From: JAWXCB01 sp034440455 | GTDB lineage: Bacteria; Bacteroidota; Bacteroidia; Chitinophagales; CAIOSU01 | Length of the DNA stretch: 64,000 nt | Direction of reading: 5' to 3' | NCBI GenBank assembly: GCA_034440455.1 | Contig: JAWXCB010000066.1 | Span: 1 to 64,000, forward strand | Part shown: positions 1 to 8,127 of the stretch, piece after piece | Position numbering within the stretch: the stretch's first letter is position 1 | How the letters are laid out: each line of letters opens with the position of its first letter | Notes under the pieces: generated by a model | The model's input: the letters and a program-made list of their open reading frames with translations, nothing else | Told to the model about the DNA's origin: nothing | Database searches by the model: none | Made by a program: the position numbers and the translations under genes

Positions 1-185
1 GGTGGCGGAGTAGTTGGCGTTACTACACGCTTTGCGGGTACTACTTCATAAGCGATTTTCTTTGCCGGCTCTGTTTGTGTGGGAGCAGTTTGTGAAGGAG
101 CTGCTTGCTGCTCTGTATTTGATGTTTGGGCATTCATCGCTGCGCAAATAGCAACAGTGATGAGCAGGGTGAGAATAGGTTTCAT
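1..185 (-). CDS. Secreted protein, N-terminal fragment (runs off the window)
   Basis: Reading leftwards from an ATG at 185, the frame stays open to the window edge (61 codons). The first 20 residues (MKPILTLLITVAICAAMNAQ) form a clear signal peptide ending in the NAQ cleavage context typical of Bacteroidota. The mature part begins with a low-complexity stretch rich in Gln, Thr, Pro and Ala, then Lys, Val and Pro, which looks like a flexible periplasmic linker. It starts about 11 bp after psd ends, on the same strand, so it is probably the distal gene of the cdsA-psd transcript. The function cannot be called because the folded part lies outside the window. Confidence 0.6.
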   Translation of the reverse strand, partial: MKPILTLLITVAICAAMNAQTSNTEQQAAPSQTAPTQTEPAKKIAYEVVPAKRVVTPTTPP

Positions 186-196
186 GGGAAAATGTT

Positions 197-856
197 TTAT
201 TCGAAGCGGGCGATAACTGTTTTTCCGCCTTTCACTTTTTGTTTCAGGTCAACTTCCATTTTGGCATCCAGAGGCAGGTACAAGTCAATGCGCGAGCCGA
301 ATTTAATAAATCCGAGTTGTTTTCCTTGTTCGATTTCTGTGCCTTCTTCGCAATAGTTCACGATGCGTCTTGCGAGCGCGCCTGCAATCTGGCGCACGAG
401 CACTTCTACGCCAGCTTCATCTTCAATTACAATCGAGGTGCGCTCGTTTTTTACCGAGGATTTCGGATGCCAAGCCACCAAATATTTACCGGGGTGATAT
501 TTAGAGTACTTTACTTCCCCGCTGATAGGATTCCAGTTCACATGCACATTGGTGGGCGACATGAAAATGGAAACCTGTAATCTTTTGTCTTTGAAATATT
601 CCGGTTCATACACTTCTTCAATGGCTACTACCTTCCCATCGCATGGTGAAAGCACCATGTCATCTTCGGCTACGATATAGCGCTTCGGATTGCGGAAAAA
701 ATAAGCCGTGAAAAGAAACAGGAAAACAGAGATGGCGGTGGTGGCAAAAATGATGTTATTGTCGTCTGTGAGATTACGCACCATCAGGTTCACGACAGCC
801 AGCGATACAAATAAACCGCCTAAAATCTTGTAACCTTCTTTGTGAATCGTAGTCAT
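197..856 (-). CDS. psd: Phosphatidylserine decarboxylase proenzyme
   Basis: The 219-residue protein matches the short form of phosphatidylserine decarboxylase, which makes phosphatidylethanolamine at the inner membrane. An N-terminal hydrophobic segment (about residues 12-52, two helices) is followed by the conserved core with FFRNP, SPCDGKV and the VHVNWNP segment. The self-cleavage site is Gly187-Ser188 in KFGSRIDLYLP; by family knowledge this serine becomes the pyruvoyl cofactor and the protein splits into beta and alpha chains. It lies downstream of cdsA, which supplies CDP-diacylglycerol, on the same strand with a gap of 147 bp. No phosphatidylserine synthase gene is in the window. Confidence 0.95.
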   Translation of the reverse strand: MTTIHKEGYKILGGLFVSLAVVNLMVRNLTDDNNIIFATTAISVFLFLFTAYFFRNPKRYIVAEDDMVLSPCDGKVVAIEEVYEPEYFKDKRLQVSIFMSPTNVHVNWNPISGEVKYSKYHPGKYLVAWHPKSSVKNERTSIVIEDEAGVEVLVRQIAGALARRIVNYCEEGTEIEQGKQLGFIKFGSRIDLYLPLDAKMEVDLKQKVKGGKTVIARFE

Positions 857-1003
857 TCTGAAACCGTGTTTAGTTGAGTATTGTTATGAAAGTCAAAATC
901 TATCAAATAGTTCACTAACTCTAAGTTAAGCAACGCGCTAATCAATATCAAATGTAATCCCCGCAAGCCTTCCCGCAATTGATAACGGTCAATTCCTTTC
1001 TTT

Positions 1004-1828
1004 TCATCTAATCAGCAAAATATAGGCAGCCGCAAAAGGGGCTGCGAATATGAATGCGTCAAACCTGTCTAAGAATCCTCCGTGCCCCGGAAAAAATGTG
1101 CCGGTGTCTTTGATGCTCACGCTTCGCTTAAACATGGATTCAATTAAGTCACCCATGGTTGCAGAAATCCAGATTATCAAAGACAACACCAGCCAGTCCC
1201 TCAATCCAAATATTTTAAAGATCAGGTATTGCAGATAAGCCACTATCAGACACCCCACCGCCCCTCCGAAGAATCCTTCGATGGTTTTATTCGGTGAAAT
1301 TCTTTCCAAAAACTTATGCTTCCCGAACAGCGAGCCGAACACATACGCCCCGGCATCGCTTATCCAAACAAGAAATAAAATGCCGAGCACAATCCTCGGC
1401 TCATAGTTGAAGTCCTTTATCGCACAATAATTCAGGATAGCGAAAGGGATAGATACGTAAATGATGCCCGTTATGTTCTGCGCGATGTTTGCCAGAGGGC
1501 GTTGCGACTCTGAAAAAATCTCAAGCGCGAAGAACAAAAACAAGAGGCAGGTGGGTATCACATAAATCACGCTGCTCACAAATCCTTCGAGAACAAGAAG
1601 AGAAGAAGCGAAGGTAGCAAGCCCTGTTAGCACACCCAGAGGCATGTAAAGGATACTTACTTTATTCGCCTCGCGCGTGTAGCTGATGATTTTGAAATAC
1701 TCATACAGGGTAAAGAGAATGATAATTCCCATTAGCACGCCATAAGAGTAAACATTCCACCAAATACCCGCTATCATCGTCCCAACGAAGATGACTGCCG
1801 TTTGAAAACGGACCAAAAAATTACGCAT
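1004..1828 (-). CDS. cdsA: Phosphatidate cytidylyltransferase (CDP-diglyceride synthase)
   Basis: This integral membrane enzyme converts phosphatidic acid and CTP to CDP-diacylglycerol. The 274 residues contain about seven or eight hydrophobic helices. The family signature is complete near the C terminus: S-x-F-K-R-x4-K-D-x-G-x2-F-P-G-H-G-G-F-L-D-R-F-D. An upstream WISDAGAYVFG segment is also diagnostic. I chose the ATG at 1828; a TTG one codon further upstream is also open. The start overlaps the end of the DUF2007 gene by 8 bp, so the two are translationally linked, and psd follows on the same strand. Confidence 0.95.
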   Translation of the reverse strand: MRNFLVRFQTAVIFVGTMIAGIWWNVYSYGVLMGIIILFTLYEYFKIISYTREANKVSILYMPLGVLTGLATFASSLLVLEGFVSSVIYVIPTCLLFLFFALEIFSESQRPLANIAQNITGIIYVSIPFAILNYCAIKDFNYEPRIVLGILFLVWISDAGAYVFGSLFGKHKFLERISPNKTIEGFFGGAVGCLIVAYLQYLIFKIFGLRDWLVLSLIIWISATMGDLIESMFKRSVSIKDTGTFFPGHGGFLDRFDAFIFAAPFAAAYILLIR

Positions 1829-2030
1829 CAAAAGTGCTTTTAATGAGGTTGATGGCTTTCACCGCATCTTCGCGCTCCACATAGACTTCAGCCTCGCCAA
1901 TGAGGGCGGTGAGCGTTTCCTTCTTATTCAGCACTACGGCAGGGATGTCGTTATTATCCAACAGGTCTTTCACCAAATCGGCTTTTATGACATCAGGTGT
2001 CGTGAATACTTTTATCCAATCTTTCTCCAT
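1821..2030 (-). CDS. DUF2007-type small putative signal-transducing protein
   Basis: This 69-residue protein matches the DUF2007 pattern: an N-terminal WIKVFTTPDVIKADLVKDLL segment, then a central VVLNKKET and a C-terminal VYVEREDAVKAINLI segment, giving a small ferredoxin-like fold. Its biochemical role is not established. It overlaps the end of the CPBP protease gene by 38 bp and the start of cdsA by 8 bp, so all three are probably cotranscribed. No signal peptide or membrane segment is visible. Confidence 0.8.
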   Translation of the reverse strand: MEKDWIKVFTTPDVIKADLVKDLLDNNDIPAVVLNKKETLTALIGEAEVYVEREDAVKAINLIKSTFDA

Positions 2031-2934
2031 CGTTTGTGTTTTTACTCCGCGCTACGTAGTCAAAGATAGAAAGGGTAGCGAAAAGAAGAATTGTTGCACC
2101 CATCGTAATGTATGGCGGGAAGGATTCGATTTGCTCAATATCCACCTTAATAGTGCCGCGCTGAAACAGAAACAGCAGCACTACCTGCAAGCCATTGTGC
2201 AAGAGGTGCGCGAATATCGGCACCCACAGACTGCCGCTCCATAAGAACATATATCCGAATAATACCCCCAGCATCATGCGCGGCAGGAATCCATAAAAAT
2301 CTCCGTGGACGAAACTGAAAAATGCCCCCGTTACAAAAATTGCAACATGCGCCCCCACCTGCTTTTGGAGTAATTGCTGCATCGTTCCCCTGAACAACAG
2401 TTCTTCCACCACAGGCGGAACGATGGCTATCATGAAGAAGGTGATCATAAAATCATAGTTGCTCCCCATATTCAGCATCGCCTTGAGGAGTTCCCCGTTT
2501 TGCGCTTCCATTTCCCGCAGATAGCTTTCAAATTGCTGAAAGGCGGAGGGAAATTCAAACGCCTGATTTACTTCCAGCATCCACGCAACCACCGGAAGGC
2601 TGAATAGCGCTAAGAGAATGGTTAGCCCCCACAGCCGCGCATCAGGCAGGCGGTTCATTTTGATAAACGACCAATCACGCGGCTTGTTCAGCAGAATAAT
2701 CAGCAGGGGCGGAATTCCGAAAATGCCGATGGAATAGAATATTTGAACATACCGCACTATTTCAATATCCTGCGCAGAGAAACTTGCTCCCGCAATGAAC
2801 GCTTCGTAGCCTTCCTTGCCGAAATAAAGCATGAGAAAGCCTTGCGACAGGAGCGTAAAGCACAGGAAACAACCCATCCATACTAAGAAAAAGAGACTCG
2901 TATTTTGTTGCGGGGTTCGTTCGGAAGGATTCAT
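1993..2934 (-). CDS. CPBP family intramembrane glutamic endopeptidase
   Basis: The 313-residue protein has about eight hydrophobic segments and the three CPBP (Abi, CAAX-processing-like) motifs: E177-E178-x3-R182 in VVEELLFRG, a histidine (H210) in FSFVHGDF, and H243/H246/N247 in FAHLLHNG. In this family the glutamates and histidines form the active site within the membrane. The substrate is unknown; in bacteria the family is linked to peptide maturation and bacteriocin self-immunity. It is the first gene of the minus-strand run into DUF2007, cdsA and psd, and is divergent from dusB across a 91 bp gap that must contain promoters for both directions. Confidence 0.85.
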   Translation of the reverse strand: MNPSERTPQQNTSLFFLVWMGCFLCFTLLSQGFLMLYFGKEGYEAFIAGASFSAQDIEIVRYVQIFYSIGIFGIPPLLIILLNKPRDWSFIKMNRLPDARLWGLTILLALFSLPVVAWMLEVNQAFEFPSAFQQFESYLREMEAQNGELLKAMLNMGSNYDFMITFFMIAIVPPVVEELLFRGTMQQLLQKQVGAHVAIFVTGAFFSFVHGDFYGFLPRMMLGVLFGYMFLWSGSLWVPIFAHLLHNGLQVVLLFLFQRGTIKVDIEQIESFPPYITMGATILLFATLSIFDYVARSKNTNDGERLDKSIHDT

Positions 2935-2992
2935 TAGTTGCGGGAATGATAGCGAGTAGGCAGAAGCATTTTTTAATAGAGGAATGCGTGCG

Positions 2993-3000
2993 TAAATTTA
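2993..3000 (+). promoter_or_regulatory. Candidate -7 element for dusB
   Basis: TAAATTTA resembles the Bacteroidota -7 box TAnnTTTG (one mismatch) and lies 25 bp before the dusB start in the divergent gap with the CPBP gene. No convincing TTTG -33 box was fixed, so this is only a suggestion. Confidence 0.25.
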
Positions 3001-3025
3001 CATCTCCAAAAAGAAAACGAACAGC

Positions 3026-4036
3026 GTGGTAAAAATCAGTAACATCGAATTGAGTGAATTCCCCCTGCTGCTTGCCCCGATGGAAGACGTGAGCGACCCT
3101 CCCTTCCGCGGGCTGTGCAAGAAGCATGGCGCGGATTTGATGTACACCGAGTTCATCTCTTCCGAAGGGCTGATTCGCTTTGCCGATAAGAGCGTGAAGA
3201 AGCTCGACATCTTCGACTACGAGCGACCTATCGGCATCCAGATTTTTGGGGGCGAAATTGAATCCATGCGCAGGGCGGCAGAGATTGTTGAGGAAGCAAA
3301 GCCCGATATTCTCGACATCAACTACGGCTGCCCGGTGCATAAAGTGGTTTGTAAAGATGCCGGAGCGGGCATTCTGCGTGATATTCCAAAAATGATAAAG
3401 CTCACGGAAGAAATCGTGAAATCCACCTCCTTGCCCGTTACCGTGAAGACACGCCTCGGGTGGGATGAAAACACAAAATATGTGGTGGAGGTTGCCGAGC
3501 GGCTGCAAGACATTGGCATCAAAGCCATCTCCATTCACGGGCGCACACGCAAACAGATGTATAAGGGCGATGCCGACTGGACGCTCATCGCAGCGGTGAA
3601 GAATAACCCCCGCATGAAGATTCCCGTGTTTGGCAATGGCGATGTGGACACTCCCCAAAAGGCAAAGCTCATGCGCGATACTTATGGCGTTGACGGCATT
3701 ATGATTGGCAGGGCATCCATCGGGCATCCGTGGATTTTCCGCGAGATAAAACACTTTCTCAAAACCGGAGAAATCCTTGCCCCGCCTACTGTTGCAGAGC
3801 GCGTGGAAGCCTGCTGCGAACACGTAATGCGCTCCGTGGAGTGGAAGGGACCGAAACTTGGCATCCTCGAAATGCGCAGGCATTACGCTAACTATTTCAG
3901 GGGTTTCCATAATATCAAGCCCCTTCGCCAGCAATTAGTAATGGCGGAAACGCTTGATGCCGTAATGGATATTTTAAACACCGTCACTTCTTCCGGGCTT
4001 TCCCTTGTTGCAGAATTGCAGGAACAGGCTGCCTGA
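3026..4036 (+). CDS. dusB: tRNA-dihydrouridine synthase (DusB type)
   Basis: This 336-residue flavoenzyme reduces uridines in the tRNA D-loop. The N-terminal LLLAPMEDVSDPPFR is the FMN-binding signature of the family. The catalytic cysteine lies in NYGCPVHKVVCKDAGAG, and further family segments are VKTRLGW, ISIHGRTRKQMYKG, VFGNGDV and GIMIGRASIGHPW. The start is GTG at 3026: the nearest upstream in-frame ATG (2984) is followed by a stop at 2993, and MVKIS at this GTG agrees with family N termini. It is divergent from the CPBP protease gene, with its own likely promoter just upstream. Confidence 0.96.
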   Translation: MVKISNIELSEFPLLLAPMEDVSDPPFRGLCKKHGADLMYTEFISSEGLIRFADKSVKKLDIFDYERPIGIQIFGGEIESMRRAAEIVEEAKPDILDINYGCPVHKVVCKDAGAGILRDIPKMIKLTEEIVKSTSLPVTVKTRLGWDENTKYVVEVAERLQDIGIKAISIHGRTRKQMYKGDADWTLIAAVKNNPRMKIPVFGNGDVDTPQKAKLMRDTYGVDGIMIGRASIGHPWIFREIKHFLKTGEILAPPTVAERVEACCEHVMRSVEWKGPKLGILEMRRHYANYFRGFHNIKPLRQQLVMAETLDAVMDILNTVTSSGLSLVAELQEQAA

Positions 4037-4121
4037 AAAGGGTGACATTTTAACAGGAAAACCGCAAGGCACGTAATTTGAAAACCTTGCGTTGTATTTT
4101 TTAAACTAAAACTGACGCAAA

Positions 4122-4793
4122 ATGTACATGATTCTTATCCTTTTAATTATGGGTGCAAGCTGGGCGGTTGGCGCACGGCTCAAAAGCAAATTCCAGAAAT
4201 ATTCACAAGTGCCCACCTCCTCAGGACTGAGCGGCAAGGAAATCGCTGAGAAGATGCTGCGTGAAAACAACATCAGTGATGTGCAGGTGATTTCTGTGCC
4301 GGGGCAACTCACCGACCACTACAACCCGATGAAACGCACCGTGAACCTCAGCCCCGAAGTGTATCATGGAAGGCACGTTTCCGCTGCTGCCGTTGCCGCC
4401 CATGAATGCGGGCACGCGGTGCAGCACGCCAAATCATACCTCTGGCTGCAGATGCGCTCCACGCTCGTGCCTGTCGTGAGTTTCACCTCCGGCTGGATGC
4501 AGTGGGTGCTGCTTGCGGGCATCCTGCTGATACAGGTTTCGATTATTCCGCTCACGATTGGCGTGGCGCTCTTTGCGATGACAACGCTCTTCAGCTTCAT
4601 CACGCTGCCTGTCGAGTTTGACGCTTCGCATCGCGCCCTGGTGTGGCTGCAAAGCGCGCGTATCACTACTGCGCAGGAACAAACGCAGGCGAAAGACGCC
4701 CTCAAGTGGGCTGCAATGACATACGTGGTTGCCGCGCTCGCCTCACTCGCTACGCTGCTCTACTACATCAGCATGTTGAACAGGAGAAGGTAA
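4122..4793 (+). CDS. Membrane zinc metallopeptidase (YugP-like, Zn_peptidase_2)
   Basis: This 223-residue protein starts with a membrane segment (residues 2-19), followed by a cytosolic or periplasmic region carrying the zinc site H94-E-x2-H98 in VAAHECGHAVQHAKSY. Further membrane segments lie at about 118-160 and 195-218, and PVEFDASHRA is the conserved segment after the second helix. This order matches the YugP-like neutral zinc peptidases, whose substrates are mostly unknown. It stands alone after dusB (gap 85 bp), and a strong intrinsic terminator follows the stop codon. Confidence 0.9.
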   Translation: MYMILILLIMGASWAVGARLKSKFQKYSQVPTSSGLSGKEIAEKMLRENNISDVQVISVPGQLTDHYNPMKRTVNLSPEVYHGRHVSAAAVAAHECGHAVQHAKSYLWLQMRSTLVPVVSFTSGWMQWVLLAGILLIQVSIIPLTIGVALFAMTTLFSFITLPVEFDASHRALVWLQSARITTAQEQTQAKDALKWAAMTYVVAALASLATLLYYISMLNRRR

Positions 4794-4806
4794 AAATTTT
4801 TTGCAT

Positions 4807-4838
4807 AAAAAAGGGACGCTCTATGCGTCCCTTTTTTG
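4807..4838 (+). terminator. Rho-independent terminator after the zinc peptidase gene
   Basis: A GGGACGC / GCGTCCC stem with the 5-nt loop TCTAT is flanked by an A run upstream and a T run downstream, 14 bp after the stop codon. The symmetry of the A and T runs means it could also act on minus-strand transcripts. Confidence 0.9.
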
Positions 4839-4849
4839 TTTTCTTCTTT

Positions 4850-4971
4850 GCCGTTGGCTTTAGCCAACGGAATAAATGGCGTAGTGAACAAGGCTTTAGC
4901 CGCAATTGCCTGTTCCTTTTGGCTAAAGCCCTTTGCTTTTGCATCTGATTCCGTTGGCTGAAGCCAACGGC
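4850..4971. repeat. Composite palindromic (REPIN-like) repeat
   Basis: Three palindromes lie in series: 4850-4870 (CCGTTGGC-TTTA-GCCAACGG type), 4892-4930 (GGCTTTAGCC paired with GGCTAAAGCC over a 19-nt loop) and 4951-4971 (CCGTTGGC-TGAA-GCCAACGG type). The outer two are near copies, so the 122 bp unit is itself symmetric. A half copy (GCCAACGGCAA) occurs near 6203-6213. No RAYT-type transposase gene is in the window. Confidence 0.8.
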
Positions 4972-5001
4972 AATGAATAATTTAGAGGGTCGCTCTACAA
5001 T

Positions 5002-5895
5002 TTACCGCTCCCGCACAATCCTCTTTGCCACACTCCCTTTCCCGCTCTTGATTTGCAAAAGGTAAATGCCTTCGGGATATTGCCGCATCTCTATTTGCAT
5101 GTTGCCGGAATGTTTTTCGCAAAACAATTCAACGCCCAGCATGGAGGAAAGGCACACTTCCACTTCCTCATTTGAAGGCAGGTCAACAAACAGAACATCC
5201 GAAACGGGGTTGGGGTATGTTCTTACTTCCGCTTCTAAAATATTTTTATCCGAGAGATAAATGATGGTGTCATAAAAGCAATCATTGTAAGCCGGGTTTT
5301 GATAAACCAGTGCCCCGTTTTCAGAATAACAAAGCACTCGGTATTCCCCACCGTCAAAAACAAAGTCACGCTCAAAAGGGAAATAAAAAGTCGGGTTGAT
5401 ATTCCCTATTCCTTCTATCCCTATTTCACTTTGATAGTTACCACAATCGTCACAACTGAGAAACATTCTTTTTCTTGTCCTTCCCAAAATCACTGTGTCA
5501 ACAGAGTTCACTTTCAGAAAAGAGAAATAATTTGGTCCGTTCCTCACATCAAAAGAATCACCTACATTCAGAGTGAAATCATAGAGCAGACGCTCTTGCT
5601 GCTGGTAGTTGAGATAATAGACCTTGCCGGAATCCTGCCTAACCCAAACCGGGTCACCTCCTGAACTAATGGTTTGATAAGTATGGTTATCAAAAACAGC
5701 ATCACCTGTCACAGAATAGGTTCCAGTGGATATCTCAATTATAAGTGGAGAAGACATTGACATTAGACTTTCTGTAATCTGCTACACTCCCGAAGTGTCG
5801 GCAAAGCGATGGCTTTGCTGCGCGTTTGCTTGAAAGCAAAGCAGAAGAAAACAGGTGAACGGCAGAAGTGTTTGTGAGATTAATTTGCAAAACAT
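5002..5895 (-). pseudogene. T9SS-sorted secreted protein interrupted by an in-frame amber codon
   Basis: An ATG at 5895 opens a signal peptide (MFCKLISQTLLPFTCFLLLC, cut after NAQ). The same frame continues through a TAG at 5784-5782 (codon 38) into a long open region that ends at 5002. The C-terminal 70 or so residues form a T9SS type A sorting domain (TYPNPVSDVLFVDLP start, basic KRIVRER end). The middle (YSVTGDAVFDNHTYQTI and a CDDCGNY pair) matches no function I can name. Without the stop the product would be about 297 residues. A TGG-to-TAG change would explain it, because tryptophan after DTSGV fits the sequence. From the internal ATG at 5763 only a signal-less 253-residue protein could be made, which could not reach the T9SS. 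It may be a pseudogene, a suppressed stop or a sequencing error. Confidence 0.75.
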
Positions 5896-6315
5896 GGTTT
5901 CCTGTTTCCTGCAATTTACTAAGAACATATCTTAAAATTCATCCCGCAGCCCAGAAATGACTTCCACATGACAAATTCTCTTTTCCCTACATCCTTTTCC
6001 ATCCCTGTGCAAAACTCCCCTTGACACATAACCTATCTCCCGCATATCTTTCTGTGAAGAAGGGCGGTGCGCGAAATTTCTCCCCTCTCCTTTGGAGCTT
6101 GCCTATGCACACATTTATTTAGGAACTAATTTGTGCAAGTGACCAGCCTTTGCAGAGGGGCGAGGTGAGGCAACACAGAGTTGTGCAACAAGCGCGAAAG
6201 CCAACGGCAATTAAAAGCCGCAACAACAACGAACATTTAACCACACGCGGTGATCTTCTTCCTTCCCTCCATTAAATCAAATCTCCGATATTAGCAGCAA
6301 GAATAATTGCAACGG
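5896..6315. other. 420 bp intergenic region without a gene
   Basis: No credible coding frame was found on either strand. It holds a split copy of the CCCCTCTCC repeat (6079-6171), a half copy of the GCCAACGG repeat (about 6203-6213) and the upstream region of the aldehyde dehydrogenase gene. No clear TAnnTTTG promoter was identified. Confidence 0.6.
6079..6171. repeat. CTCCCCTCTCC-type repeat split by a 58 bp insert
   Basis: The left part (6079-6097) and right part (6153-6171) together recreate the CTCCCCTCTCCTTTGGAGAGG... GGTGAGGC palindromic repeat seen near 20302 and 48507. Between them lies a short segment flanked by the direct repeat CCTTTG (6089-6094 and 6147-6152). The insert has inverted TGCACA (6106-6111) and TGTGCA (6132-6137) arms. 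Confidence 0.55.
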
Positions 6316-7794
6316 ATGCCTGCCAAACCCAAATCACCCCACGTGCTCGAATTCAACACCGGCTGGAGCTATGCGCCCGCGCCCGAAGGCGCGGAGCATG
6401 TTGAATTGAAGGAGCGCTACGACCTGTTCATCAATGGCAAATTCGTGAAGCCCTCGAAAGAAAAATATTTCAAAACCATCAATCCCGCTACCGAAGAAAG
6501 AATAAGCGAAGTGGGGGAAGCGACTTCGGAAGATGTTGACCGCGCAGTGCGAGCAGCACGTGGCGCTTATGAAAACGTGTGGTCGAAAATGTCCGCGAAA
6601 GAACGCGGGAAATATATCTACCGCATCGCACGGTTGATGCAGGAACGTGCGCGCGAATTTGCCGTGCTGGAATCGCTCGATGGCGGCAAGCCGATACGCG
6701 AAGCGAAAACGGTGGATGTGCCGCTGGCAGCCGCGCACTTTTTTTATTATGCAGGATGGGCGGATAAACTGCGCTATGCTTTTCCGGGGAAAAAACCTGC
6801 GCCTCTCGGTGTGGCAGCACAAATTATCCCGTGGAATTTTCCGCTGCTGATGGCGGCATGGAAAATTGCGCCCGCGCTCGCCACAGGAAATACCGTTGTA
6901 TTAAAACCTGCGGAAACCACGCCACTCACCGCGTTGAAGCTGGCTGAATTAATCCAGGAAGCCGACCTGCCGCCCGGTGTGGTGAATATTATTACAGGCG
7001 CGGGCAAAACGGGAGCCGCATTGGTGGAGCATCCTGACGTTGACAAAATCGCATTCACCGGCAGCACGCAAGTCGGAAAAATGATTCAGAAAGCAATTGC
7101 AGGCACGCAGAAAAAATATACGCTCGAGCTGGGGGGCAAAGCCGCCAACATCGTGTTTGAAGATGCCGCGCTTGATGAGGCGGTGGAAGGCATCGTAAAT
7201 GGAATTTTCTTTAATCAAGGGCATGTGTGCTGCGCAGGTTCGCGCCTTTTTGTGCAGGAAGGAATTTACGGAAAGCTGATTCGCAAGCTGAAGGACAGGA
7301 TGGAAACGCTCATCGTTGGCGACCCGCTCGACAAGAACACCGACATCGGTGCGATTAACTCGAAAGCGCAATTGGAAACCATCGAAGGTTATTTGAAACT
7401 CGGGAAAAAAGAAGGCGCGGAAATTTATCAGTCGTCCTGCGCACTGCCGCAGAAAGGATACTGGTGCAAACCCACGCTCTTTCTCAATTGCTCGCAATCG
7501 CACCGCATCGTGCAGGAAGAAATCTTTGGACCCGTGCTTGCCGTGCAGACATTTCGCACGGTGGATGAGGCGATTGAAAAAGCAAACAACACGCCCTATG
7601 GATTGTCGGGTGGCGTATGGACGGACAAAGGCTCAAAGATTTTTAAAGTAGCAAGCAAACTGCGTTCGGGCGTGGTGTGGGCAAATACCTATAATAAGTT
7701 TGACCCTGCTTCACCCTTCGGAGGATATAAAGAAAGCGGCATCGGCAGAGAGGGCGGCTTGCACGGACTGGGGGGATATGTGGAGTTGAATTGA
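6316..7794 (+). CDS. Aldehyde dehydrogenase (NAD-dependent, class 3-like superfamily)
   Basis: This is a full-length ALDH of 492 residues. The general base is Glu271 in LELGGKAANIVFEDA, and the catalytic cysteine is Cys305 in GHVCCAGSRLF. The cofactor region shows IIPWNFPLLMAAWKIAPAL, VVLKPAETTP and FTGSTQVG, and the C-terminal signature EEIFGPVL is present. I chose ATG 6316; a TTG three codons upstream is also open. The substrate is not fixed by sequence. Its placement with an ALDH-like partner and thymidine phosphorylase suggests oxidation of acetaldehyde released from deoxyribose phosphate, although no deoC gene lies in the window. Confidence 0.95.
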   Translation: MPAKPKSPHVLEFNTGWSYAPAPEGAEHVELKERYDLFINGKFVKPSKEKYFKTINPATEERISEVGEATSEDVDRAVRAARGAYENVWSKMSAKERGKYIYRIARLMQERAREFAVLESLDGGKPIREAKTVDVPLAAAHFFYYAGWADKLRYAFPGKKPAPLGVAAQIIPWNFPLLMAAWKIAPALATGNTVVLKPAETTPLTALKLAELIQEADLPPGVVNIITGAGKTGAALVEHPDVDKIAFTGSTQVGKMIQKAIAGTQKKYTLELGGKAANIVFEDAALDEAVEGIVNGIFFNQGHVCCAGSRLFVQEGIYGKLIRKLKDRMETLIVGDPLDKNTDIGAINSKAQLETIEGYLKLGKKEGAEIYQSSCALPQKGYWCKPTLFLNCSQSHRIVQEEIFGPVLAVQTFRTVDEAIEKANNTPYGLSGGVWTDKGSKIFKVASKLRSGVVWANTYNKFDPASPFGGYKESGIGREGGLHGLGGYVELN

Positions 7795-7890
7795 GGAAAG
7801 GAGGCAGCGGTATTTCTGCTGTGCGCCAGCATGTGCGGCAAGGCAACTTGCAGATACATTATTCCACTTTTAATATAAGTTTGTGCAGTA

Positions 7891-8127
7891 ATGAAAAACG
7901 AACAGAAAATTAAGTCGAGCATCATCAACAGGCTGGATAAAATTTCGCAGCGCAAGTTGAAAGATGTGTTGCATTTCATTGAGAAACTGGAAAACAGCAG
8001 TTCTGACAAGAGCGACATCCTTTCCTTTGCCGGCTCGTGGAAAGAGATGGATGATTCTACTTTCAACGACCTCACGAAGCATCTGCACAAAAGAAGGAAA
8101 GCAAACACCACAAGACGCATCCTGTGA
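7891..8127 (+). CDS. Probable antitoxin of a VapBC-like module
   Basis: This 78-residue protein has a basic helical N-terminal half (KNEQKIKSSIINRLDKISQR, then LKDVLHFIEKLE) and a C-terminal ILSFAGSWKEMDDSTFNDL segment, the arrangement of small antitoxins that sit before PIN toxins in Bacteroidota. Its TGA stop overlaps the GTG start of the next gene by 4 bp, which is typical of a translationally coupled TA pair. The family name is uncertain. The C-terminal region is the likely toxin-binding part and the N-terminal region the likely DNA or dimer part; both are inferences. Confidence 0.7.
   Translation: MKNEQKIKSSIINRLDKISQRKLKDVLHFIEKLENSSSDKSDILSFAGSWKEMDDSTFNDLTKHLHKRRKANTTRRIL

Noticed and set aside
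2762..3934. 390-residue open frame opposite dusB
   Set aside because: It lies antisense to a gene with full Dus motifs, is His/Phe/Ala-rich without domain patterns, and overlaps the start of the CPBP gene; it mirrors the codon bias of dusB.
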